Shown here: positions 8,447 to 16,800 of the stretch, piece after piece | Numbering within the stretch: the first letter of the stretch is position 1 | How the letters are laid out: each line of letters begins with the position of its first letter | Origin: Phytohabitans kaempferiae | Lineage (GTDB): Bacteria > Actinomycetota > Actinomycetes > Mycobacteriales > Micromonosporaceae | NCBI RefSeq assembly: GCF_042433955.1 | Contig: NZ_JBHLUH010000061.1 | Span: 1 to 64,000, forward strand | Direction of reading: 5' to 3' | Length of the DNA stretch: 64,000 nt | Program-made: the position numbers and the translations under genes | The notes under the pieces: model-generated | The model's database searches: none | What the model saw: only the letters and a program-made list of their open reading frames with translations | What the model was told of the DNA's origin: nothing

Positions 8447-9415
8447 TCAGCCCAGCATCGTCACCGTGCCGCGGGCGGCGGTGGCGTAGGAGCAGCCGCT
8501 CGTGGGCAGGCTGGTCGCCGCCGGCGGGGTGACCCCGTCGTACACGGCGAGCAGGAAGTTCTGCGGGCACCGGCGCGTGCTGCCGGTGCGGATGCCGAAG
8601 TGCAGGTGCGGGCCGGTGGAGTTGCCGGTGTTGCCGGTCGAACCGATCCGCTGCCCGGCCGTGACGGTGGCGCCGCCGGCGACCGACCACGCGGAGAAGT
8701 GGCAGTACGTGTAGATCGCGCCGTCGGTACCGGTGAGGTTGATGCCCATCCCGCAACTGCTGTCGTTGATCCGCACGACCGTGCCCGCGCGGACGGCGTA
8801 CGCCGGAGTGCCCGTGGGCACCGGCAGGTCGATGGCCGGGTAGTCGTGGTGCGGGTCGTCGTACTCGCCGCGGGGGAGTGCGGTGCGCGGCAGCGGCAGC
8901 GAGAAGGAGGAGCCGCCGCCGGTGGCCGTGGTGATGCGCACGGCGTCGGCGACGACGTAACCGGTGCCGGTGGTCCAGCGGCTGACCGCGACCACGTCAC
9001 GCACGCCGGCGGCCAGGGGGAAGGTCCCCAGGCTCACCCAGCGGCCGCCGTTGGCGCGCTGGTTGACGTGCAGCGTCTGGTTGCCGCTGGACGTCGCCAC
9101 GATGAACGGCGTCGCGTTGTTGTAACCGGGGTCGGCCGGATACCAGACCTCGACCAGGTAGTTGCCGGCGCTCGGCACGTCGAAGCGGTACCAGGCGGGG
9201 TCGCTGGTCGTGGTGTCCGGGTTCGCGTAGCGGTAGTCGGCGCCGTACCGCTGGGCGGACCAGGCCGATGTGCCCCAGGCCTCGCCGGCGGTGAACTGCC
9301 CAGCGGTGCTGTTGTCCACCACCACGGTCGCCGCGGCGGCGGGACCGGTCGACACCAGCATGGGGCCGGCGACAGCCACCGCCATCGCCAACCACAGCGC
9401 GCCGCGACGTCTCAT
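8447..9415 (-). CDS. Secreted M23 metallopeptidase with N-terminal golvesin-like domain
   Basis: 322 residues. A Sec signal peptide (1-29) is followed by a golvesin-like domain (30-162) and a peptidase M23 domain (175-310) with HHDYPAID (189-196, zinc ligands) and HLHFG (270-274). M23 enzymes are LytM-type endopeptidases that cut peptide cross-links. The domain order is the reverse of the other two operon members, where the golvesin domain is C-terminal. ATG 9415 follows a strong GAGGAGG. It is the first gene of the operon (gaps of 60 and 71 bp to the next two), so the promoter should lie in 9416-9566. Confidence 0.88.
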   Translation of the reverse strand: MRRRGALWLAMAVAVAGPMLVSTGPAAAATVVVDNSTAGQFTAGEAWGTSAWSAQRYGADYRYANPDTTTSDPAWYRFDVPSAGNYLVEVWYPADPGYNNATPFIVATSSGNQTLHVNQRANGGRWVSLGTFPLAAGVRDVVAVSRWTTGTGYVVADAVRITTATGGGSSFSLPLPRTALPRGEYDDPHHDYPAIDLPVPTGTPAYAVRAGTVVRINDSSCGMGINLTGTDGAIYTYCHFSAWSVAGGATVTAGQRIGSTGNTGNSTGPHLHFGIRTGSTRRCPQNFLLAVYDGVTPPAATSLPTSGCSYATAARGTVTMLG

Positions 9416-9461
9416 GGGTCCTCCTCTTTGTCCAGGTCATTCGCCGTCTGTGCTGAAGCGC

Positions 9462-9550
9462 ATCGATGGTCACGCACCGCCAGCACAATTTCTGCACATG
9501 GCCGGCGGCATTCCTCCCATCGAAGATTTTCTTGACATTAGACCATCGAT
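9462..9550. promoter_or_regulatory. 10-bp inverted repeat in front of the golvesin hydrolase operon
   Basis: ATCGATGGTC (9462-9471) recurs as its exact complement GACCATCGAT (9541-9550) in the otherwise unusually AT-rich gap upstream of the M23 gene. TTGACA at 9532-9537 could be a -35 box for the rightward gene, without a clear -10. The pair could be operator half-sites for looping; this is inference only. Confidence 0.35.
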
Positions 9551-9566
9551 CTGAAACTTTCTGCCC

Positions 9567-9834
9567 ATGAGGTGGCTCGACCGGGTACGGAAAGTGCTTG
9601 GCCGGACGGCGATGCACACGTGGCGCTTCTACGTGCCCGGTCACACGATCTCGTTCATGCCGGTCGACTACGAGTACGGCGAGGGCGTAGACGGCATCGC
9701 CGGCCGGCAGCGGGCTGCGTTTCTACTACCTCCAGGTCGAGTACTATCCGGCCGGCGGTATCTCGGTGTTCGAAGACTCGGAGCGTGACGTGACCGACGA
9801 GAGCTACACGCCCGCCGGAAACACCACGCAGTAG
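9567..9834 (+). pseudogene. Small hypothetical protein with an internal frameshift
   Basis: Two frames make one plausible small protein. From ATG 9567 one frame reads WRFYVPGHTISFMPVDYEYG (9618-9680) and then turns Arg/Ala-rich; the +1 frame takes over near 9690-9712 with GLRFYYLQVEYYPAGGISVF and continues to TAG at 9832. Both halves are rich in Tyr/Phe/Val, unlike random high-GC reading. A single base change near 9690-9712 would restore about 88 residues. It is a broken gene or a sequencing error. I do not recognise a family. It lies directly ahead of the second SARP gene, with which it may have been co-transcribed. Confidence 0.4.
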
Positions 9835-9841
9835 GAGAGGT

Positions 9842-12800
9842 GTGGTGGAGGCCCTGGGCGAGCAGGCCGCGCGTCTCGGCGCGCTGGTGCGGCGGTTTCG
9901 TCACCAGGCCGGCCTGACGCAGCAGGAGGCCGCCGAGCGCGCCGGGATGAGTGTCGGCGGGCTTCGGGACCTGGAGCAGGGCCGGGTCGAGCGGCCGCGC
10001 CCGGCCACGATGCGGCGGCTGGCGGCGGCCCTCGACCTGCCCGAGTCCGCCGCGGCCGAGCTGGACCGGATGCGCCTGCGCGAACCGGCCACCGGGTACG
10101 GCCTCTGGCTGGGGGTCCTCGGGCCGCTCACCGTGACGGTGTGGGGCGAGCCGGTGGATCCCGGCTCGACCGGCCAGTCCGCGCTGCTCGGCCTGCTGGC
10201 GCTCCAGGCGAACACACCGGTCAGCGTGGACGCCCTGGCCGACGTGGTGTGGGGAGAGCGACCGCCGCCGGCCGCGGCGGAGCTGATCCAGAGCCGCATC
10301 TCGCGACTGCGCCAGCGACTGCGGCCACCGGTGCGGGCCGCGGCGCCCGGCACGCCACGCAGGCGTTCCGCTCCGCCGCACACCGGGGCGCCGCCGCCGG
10401 CCCCGCCGCTGATCGCCATGAAGGGCGGCTACCAGCTCACCGTCACGGACGAGCAGCTGGACCTGCTGGCGTTCCGCCGCCTGGTCGAGCGGGCCCGGCG
10501 GGCCGCCGGGGACGGGGACCACGCCGCCGCCTACACCGGTTACCAGCGGGCGGTGACGCTGCGGCGCGGTGAGCCGCTCGCCGATGTCGCGCCGCTGCGC
10601 TCGCATCCGGCCGTGGCCGCCCTGGACCGGGAGTGGCGCCGGGCGGTGATCGAGTACGCGGACACGGCGGCCAGCCTGGGCCGGCACGGCGCGGTGGTGC
10701 CGCTGCTGCGGCAGGTGACCGAGACGGGGCCGCTGGACGAGCCGGCGCACGCCCGGCTGATCGCCGCGCTCGCCGGCGGTGGTGAGCCGGCCGAGGCGCT
10801 CGCCGTGTACGAGCGGCTTCGCCGCCGGCTCGCCGAGGAGCTGGGCGTCGACCCGGTGCCCGAGCTGCGGAGGCTCCACCAGGCGATCCTGCGCGGCGAG
10901 CCGGCCCGCACCGGTCCCGCGCCCGCCGTGCCCGCCGGCCCGCCGGTCGAACCGCCCGCCGCCGGGCCCGCCGGCCCGCCCGCCGTCGCGGCGTTGGCCA
11001 GGCTGGATGTGCCGGCCCAACTGCCGATCGAGCCGCCCGCCTTCACCGGCCGGCAGCCGGAGCTCGCCCGCCTCGACGCCGCGCTGGAGATCGCGGCCCA
11101 GGGGCGGACCCCGGTCGTCTGCGTCGTGTCGGGCAGCGCGGGAGTGGGAAAGACCGCGCTCGTCGTGCACTGGGGGCACCGGCTCCGGGACCGGTTTCCG
11201 GACGGGCAGCTCTACCTCAACCTGCGCGGCTACGGCGCTGACGGCGACGCCGCCGCGTCGGAGCTGGATCCGGACGACGCGGTGCGGGCGTTCCTGGACG
11301 CCCTGGCCGTACCCGCCGAGCGGATCCCGGCGAGCCCGGAGGCACAGGCCGCCCTGTACCGCAGCCTGCTCGCCGGCCGGCGGATGCTGGTGGTGCTGGA
11401 CAACGCCCGCGACGCCGAGCGGGTCCGGCCGCTGCTGCCCGGCTCGCCCGGCTGCCTGGTCCTCGTGACCAGCCGCGACCAGCTCACCGGCCTGGTCGCG
11501 GCCGAGGGAGCGCACCCCGTCCCGGTGCCCCTGCTGTCCGCCGCGGAGAGTCGCGACCTGCTGGCCTGCCGCCTCGGCGCCGACCGGACGACGGCCGAAC
11601 CGGACGCGGTGGACGCGATCATCGAGCGGTGTGCCGGGCTGCCGCTCGCCCTGGCCGTCGTCGCCGCGCGGGCCATCGTCGATCCTGGACAGCCGCTGGA
11701 GGCGTTCGCCGCGCAGCTTCGGGACACCGCCTCCTACCTGGACACCTTCGACGCCGGTGACCCGGCCACCACGGTCCGCGTGGTGTTCTCCTGGTCGTAC
11801 CGCGCGCTCACCGCGCCGGCGGGCCGGCTGTTTCGGTTGCTGGGCCTGCATCCGGGGCCGGACGTGACGGTGCCGGCGGCGGCCAGCGTGGCGGGCGTCG
11901 CCGGCGACACCGCACGCGGGCTGCTGGGCGAGCTGACCCGGGCCCACCTGATCGCCGCGCACGCGCCCGACCGGTACGCGTTCCACGACCTGCTGCGCGC
12001 GTACGCCGGGGAACTCGCGCACGCGGCGCACACCGAGGACGAGCGGCGTACCGCCGAGCGGCGGACGCTCGACCACTACCTGCGCACCGGGCGTGCCGCG
12101 GCCGTACTGCTCGACCAGCACCACGAACCGGACGAGCCGCTGCCGCCGTGCCCCGGAGTGACCACAGTGGAGCTGACCGACCATCAGGAGGCGCTGGCCT
12201 GGTTCACGGCCGAGCACCGCAACCTGATGGCCGCTGTCCGGCACGCGGAGAGCGGCGGCTTCGACCAGTACGCCCCGCGGTTCGCACACGTCATGGCCCA
12301 GTTCCTGGACCGGCGCGGGCTGTGGCACGACCACGTCGCCGTCCTGCGGGCCGCACTGCGCGCGGCCGAGCGCCTGGCCGATCGGACCGGGCAGGCGGAG
12401 GCACACCGCCACCTCGGGCACGCCCACATGCGCGTCGGCCGCTACGGGGAGGCGCGGGCACACCTCGGCTACGCGCTCGACCACTTCACCCAGGCCGGGG
12501 ATCAGGTCGGCCAGGCCCACACGCACCGCTACCTGGCCCACCTCACCGACCGGCAGGGCCAGGGGGAGCAGGCGCTCGCCCACGCCGAGCGGGCCCTCGC
12601 CCTCTACCGGGCCTCCGGCCACCAGCGCGGACAGGCCGACGCGCTCAACGGGGTCGGCTGGCACCTCGCCCTGCTCGGCGACTACGAGCGGGCCGTCGAA
12701 TACTGCCGGCAGGCGCTCAGCCTCCAACAGCGGCTGGGCGACCGCAACGCCGAGGCCGGCACCTGGGACAGCCTCGGCTACGCGTACCACCACCTCGGCC

Positions 12801-13030
12801 GGTACGCGGAGGCGGCCGAGTGCTACCGGCGGGCGATCGCGATGAACCGCGACCTCGGCGACCGCTACGACGAGGCGACGAACCTCGTGCAGCTCGGCGA
12901 GACCCTGCTGGCGACCGGCGAGATCGAAGCGGCGCGCGACGAGTGGCGGCGCGCGCTCGAGATCCTCGAAGCTCTCGGGCATCCCGACGCGGAGCGGGTC
13001 CGCCAGAAGCTCGCCGCCCAGCGGACCTGA
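9842..13030 (+). CDS. HTH-SARP-STAND-TPR transcriptional regulator
   Basis: 1062 residues. An XRE-type helix-turn-helix (about residues 8-62, LTQQEAAERAGMSVGGLRDL) precedes a SARP winged helix (about 85-195), BTAD (195-355), a Pro/Ala linker, NB-ARC ATPase with Walker A GSAGVGKTA near residue 435 and Walker B RRMLVVLDNA, and TPR repeats (820-1055). Having two DNA-binding modules in one chain is a known variant of this family. GTG 9842 was chosen (AGGAG 4 bases upstream); GTG 9845 gives better spacing and is equally possible. It faces away from the golvesin operon; with the SARP gene at 2057-5047 it brackets those three hydrolase genes. Its inducer and targets are unknown. Confidence 0.88.
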   Translation: MVEALGEQAARLGALVRRFRHQAGLTQQEAAERAGMSVGGLRDLEQGRVERPRPATMRRLAAALDLPESAAAELDRMRLREPATGYGLWLGVLGPLTVTVWGEPVDPGSTGQSALLGLLALQANTPVSVDALADVVWGERPPPAAAELIQSRISRLRQRLRPPVRAAAPGTPRRRSAPPHTGAPPPAPPLIAMKGGYQLTVTDEQLDLLAFRRLVERARRAAGDGDHAAAYTGYQRAVTLRRGEPLADVAPLRSHPAVAALDREWRRAVIEYADTAASLGRHGAVVPLLRQVTETGPLDEPAHARLIAALAGGGEPAEALAVYERLRRRLAEELGVDPVPELRRLHQAILRGEPARTGPAPAVPAGPPVEPPAAGPAGPPAVAALARLDVPAQLPIEPPAFTGRQPELARLDAALEIAAQGRTPVVCVVSGSAGVGKTALVVHWGHRLRDRFPDGQLYLNLRGYGADGDAAASELDPDDAVRAFLDALAVPAERIPASPEAQAALYRSLLAGRRMLVVLDNARDAERVRPLLPGSPGCLVLVTSRDQLTGLVAAEGAHPVPVPLLSAAESRDLLACRLGADRTTAEPDAVDAIIERCAGLPLALAVVAARAIVDPGQPLEAFAAQLRDTASYLDTFDAGDPATTVRVVFSWSYRALTAPAGRLFRLLGLHPGPDVTVPAAASVAGVAGDTARGLLGELTRAHLIAAHAPDRYAFHDLLRAYAGELAHAAHTEDERRTAERRTLDHYLRTGRAAAVLLDQHHEPDEPLPPCPGVTTVELTDHQEALAWFTAEHRNLMAAVRHAESGGFDQYAPRFAHVMAQFLDRRGLWHDHVAVLRAALRAAERLADRTGQAEAHRHLGHAHMRVGRYGEARAHLGYALDHFTQAGDQVGQAHTHRYLAHLTDRQGQGEQALAHAERALALYRASGHQRGQADALNGVGWHLALLGDYERAVEYCRQALSLQQRLGDRNAEAGTWDSLGYAYHHLGRYAEAAECYRRAIAMNRDLGDRYDEATNLVQLGETLLATGEIEAARDEWRRALEILEALGHPDAERVRQKLAAQRT

Positions 13031-13035
13031 TGTCC

Positions 13036-13455
13036 CTAGGCCGGTGGCAGGCGGTAAAGGGTCACCGAGTGCGGCGGGAACGTGGCGGTGAAGCCGCCGG
13101 TGCCCACCGAGCGCGTGGACGCCGCCATCGTCACCGAGGTCGGCGCGGCATCGTCGTTGTACGCGGTGTACGACGCCGGCGCCACCTGACGCACCTCGGC
13201 CGTGCCGTTGCCGGTGAACCCCTGGACGACCACCTGGGCGGTGATCGCGTCACCGGCGACGGGGGAGCGGTTGACCACCATGAGGTACACCGCGCCGGCC
13301 GGGCCGCGGGTCGCCGTGACGTTGAGCTTGTCGTAGCTGTCGGTGGCCGGGGCCGAGCCGACCACACCGGCCCCGGCCAGCGTCGCCAGCAGGATCAGCC
13401 CGACGGCCCCGCACCTAGCCGGCTGCCCGTAGCTCCGCTTCGATCTCAGCGACAT
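13036..13455 (-). pseudogene. C-terminal domain remnant of an alpha-L-arabinofuranosidase-like glycosidase
   Basis: 139 codons are open. Residues 40-139 (from SYDKLNVTATRG, through YLMVVNRS and ending FPPHSVTLYRLP) resemble the C-terminal beta-sandwich of GH51-type arabinofuranosidases. The catalytic barrel is absent. The first 40 codons overlap the preceding small gene by 41 bp and look unrelated, although residues 18-34 are hydrophobic and could act as a signal peptide. I favour a 3' stump of a lost glycosidase gene; a small secreted beta-sandwich protein is the alternative. It is convergent with the SARP gene, with 5 bp between stops. Confidence 0.45.
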
Positions 13456-13852
13456 GCTCCTCGATCAGGGCCAGCGCCCGTTGGGCGGCGGCCAGCGCCT
13501 GCCCCGCGCCGGCCGCCGGGTCGAACGGAAGGTCCTCGTCGACGAGCGTCGACTGGTCTCGATCGTAGATGGTCACGGTGGCGCGCCGGCCGTCCCGCAT
13601 GAACAGCAGCTCGACGACGACGTCGTCGGTGTCCCGCCGCTCCGCGTCGCGGTTGAGCTCGACCCAGCTCCCGTGGATGATCGCCGACTGGACGTGGTCG
13701 TGCCGCACCCTGGCCCTCAGGTCGGGGACGGAGGCCCGGAGCCGCTCCGTGAGCCGGTCGGCCCGCTCCTGGACCAGCCGTGCCACCGCATCCCACGTCC
13801 GCTGGTCGGCCCCGTCAGTTGCGGGCAACTCCCCTGATGGTGACGTTGCCAT
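13415..13852 (-). CDS. Small acidic protein, candidate immunity protein for the RHS tip
   Basis: 145 residues; no family recognised. The protein is acidic and predicted alpha/beta: a helical start (residues 18-45), a core with VVVELLF and ATVTIYDRDQSTLVDE, and a long C-terminal helix. Its ATG at 13852 lies inside the RHS gene, overlapping it by 38 bp in another frame, so the two are tightly co-translated. A short acidic gene directly after the variable C-terminal tip of an RHS protein is the classic place for the immunity protein, hence the call; this is context-based inference. AGGA just ahead of the ATG is a marginal ribosome site. Confidence 0.6.
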   Translation of the reverse strand: MATSPSGELPATDGADQRTWDAVARLVQERADRLTERLRASVPDLRARVRHDHVQSAIIHGSWVELNRDAERRDTDDVVVELLFMRDGRRATVTIYDRDQSTLVDEDLPFDPAAGAGQALAAAQRALALIEEHVAEIEAELRAAG

Positions 13853-16800
13853 TCCTGTCCACCCTTATCTCCCGGCCGGTCGCCGCACTCCGGACCGCGC
13901 TCGTGTACGGATGCTCCTGATCGGCATTCCGGCTGTTCTGCCACTCTTGCAGCTTTTCCGGGTCTGGCGGCCGGAGCGACCAGTGTCCCTTGCCGTGCTC
14001 TTTCTCTGTTAACACGAGCGTGAAGCCCATCCTCAGCAGTTGCTCGGTCGAGAACTCGTAGCCTTTGCCCGTCTTCCCCCGGGGCACGCCCTGTAGCGCT
14101 TGTTCTGGCAGGTGCCAGACGGTCAGGCCGTCGGTGTCGGTCTTCCTCGGGGTGAGGTTCGCCTGGGTGAGCGAGCCAGCCCGGTAGACGGTCTCGGGTA
14201 TGTCTGTTTCCTCGGTGAGCTTCTTCGGCTTCGGCTTCGGCTTGACGAACTTCCGTTTCAGTTCGCCGATGCCCTTCCGGGCCTTGTTGACGTACCGTTT
14301 GGCCTTCTTCCACGTTTGCTTGACCTGGTCCTTGACCCACGTCGCGATCTTCTTGGCCTGTGTGATCCACTGCACGATCTGCTTTTTGATGTGGCGCCAG
14401 AGCCGCTTGACGTTCTCGACCATCTTGGTGACCTGTTTCCAGCCCCACTTGATGAGGGAACCGATGATCGGGAGCTTGAGGACCCACCTGACGGGTTCCC
14501 AGGTCGTGACGGCGACCAAGTACCTGACCCAGTAGGGCTGCTTCTCCACCACCGTCCTGACGGACATCTTCTTGACGAAGCGGGTGGTGATGACCCACCG
14601 CTCGCCGTTCGGGTCGGCGTAGGTGACCGGGTTGTTGTTGGCGTACGTGTAGCCGTTGGCCTGCTGAGGTTCGTTGTGGTCGATGATCGGGTCCACCGAG
14701 ATGAACCGGCCGAGCGTCGGGTCGTACTCGCGGGCGCCGAGATGGACCAGTCCCGTGCTGGGGTCGGCGGTGCCGCCGACGAAGCTCTTCTGCCCCGGCC
14801 AGTCGACCGCCGCGCCGCGTGACCCGCCGTACGGGGTGTGGCGGCGACGCTTCACGTCCTGGCTGCTCGCCTCGATGGCGATCTCCGGCGTGCCGTGGTG
14901 GTCCAGCGCCAGCCAGTGCAGCTTGTTGTCGGCCGAGGTCCGTACCGCGATGGTGCGGCCGGCGAAGCTGTAGTACCGGGTACCGGTCACCGCGCCACCG
15001 GGCGCCAGGTGCAGCTCGGTCTCGCCGAGGTAGAGCGTCGTGCCACTGGGGTCGCGCCGGATCAGCCGGCTGCCCCCGGCGTCGTAGAGGTAGCTCGTGG
15101 TGACGCCGTCCTTGGTGACGGTGCTGACGTGGCCTTCCGTGTCCCAGGTGAGGGTCTGTCCGGCGGTGCCGTTGCGGCGGGTGGTGGTGTTTCCGGCCGC
15201 GTCGTACCCGAACTCCTCGACCTGCGGCGTCCCGTCCGGGCCGGTGGTGGTCACCTTGCTCACCGCGTGCGGCCTGGCCTGGCCGGCGGCGGGGTAGGTG
15301 TACGCGCTCGTGGTCCGGGCGCCGCCGGGGGCGGTGCGGGTCTCCGAGAGCCGGTTCCCGGTCTTGTCGAAGGTCCACGAGTGCCAGTACGGTGCCGGGC
15401 CGCCCAGCGCACTGGCCGACGGTGCCGCCTGGCAGTTGGCCGAGGTCGGTGTCCACGCTTCGGTGAGCCGCCGCAGGTGGTCGTAGCGGAAGCACTGGGT
15501 CTCCGCGGCACCTTCGGCACGGTCGGCGATCGAGGTGATGTTGCCGGCGAGGTCGTACCGGTAGGCGATGTCGGCCAGGCGCTGCGGCGCGGTGTCCCGG
15601 GAGACCACCGCCCGAGCCAGGCGGTGCGTGCCGTACTCGTACTCGTAGCCGAGCCGCGCGGCCTTGCCCCCGGCGGAGAGCGTCATCTCGCGCAGCTCGC
15701 CGAACTGCGTGTAGCCGGTGGCCGTGACGTAGCCGCTGGTCCCGCCGAGCGTGACCGCCTGGCCGAGGCCGTCGTACCCGGTGGTGAGCTGCTCGGCGGG
15801 GAGCCCGCCGGCGGCCGGCAACCCGACAGTGGCGGGCGAGCCGTCCACTTTGTACGTCTGAGTGAACTCGTAGGTGCCGGCCAGGGCACCCTCGCGGACC
15901 GGGATGGTGTACCGGGTGCCGGTCGCCCGGCCGCCGGCGTCGAACCCGGTCACCGCGGCCGTGTACGCGTCGCCCCCGACGTACCGGGTGGCGGACACCT
16001 GGACCCCACGGGCCGGAGTGCCGTCGGGAAGCGTGTCGTAGGTGCGGGCGGTCAGCCTGGGCCCGCTCGACGATCCCTCGTGGGTCGCGGTGTGCCGGCC
16101 GAGCACGTCGTACGCGTGCGCCACGGTCTTGCCCCGCGCGTCCCGCTCGGAGACGAGGTCCCCGGCGTCGTTGAAGGTGAGTTCGGTGACGCCGCGGTCC
16201 GGCTCCTCACTGCGGATCCGGAACCCCCGCAGGTCGTACGCGTACCGCCAGACGTTGCCGGCCGGGTCGGTGACGGTGGCGACGTCCCCGCGCCTGGTGT
16301 AGGTGTACTTCGTCGCGTCGTACGTCCCGGTCGGCGCGTTGCCGTGGTACTTGCGCAGCTCGACCATCCGGCCCTCGGCGTCGAGGATGGTGGTGGTCGG
16401 CGTCTCCCCGTCCGGCGGGTCGACGTCGTGCCGGTTGTGGCCGTAGGCGTGCGTGGTGCGCCACCGTTCGACCCCGTCCACCTCGAAGATGATGTTCGTC
16501 GGGCGTTCGTTGTCGTCGTAGACGGTGGTGAGCTGCGCCGGCATCGTCGCCTCGTCCGCGATGACCACGTCGGTGCCGGGCGGCGCGCTGTTGTAGTAGG
16601 GTCCGTTCTCCTTGACCTTGAGTCCGCGCGAGTCGTAGATGGTGTCGGTGATGACGCGGCCACCGCCGGGCGCCGGCTCCTGCGTCTGCCTCGGCCGCAT
16701 CAGCCCGTCGAACAGCTCGTAAGCGGTCTCGTAGTCGCCGTTGGGTTGCAGCGCCCTGGAGATCACGACGTTGGGGCCGTCGGTGCGGACGAGGTAGCTG

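Noticed and set aside
7019..9535. An 838-codon open frame on the plus strand
   Set aside because: Antisense to the GHL10 and M23 genes, without any domain.
9668..12982. An 1104-codon open frame on the minus strand
   Set aside because: Antisense to the second SARP gene, whose domains are all recognisable; no family signal in the reverse frame.
2057..13030. An antibiotic biosynthetic cluster suggested by two SARP regulators
   Set aside because: No PKS, NRPS, terpene or other core biosynthetic gene is present in the window.
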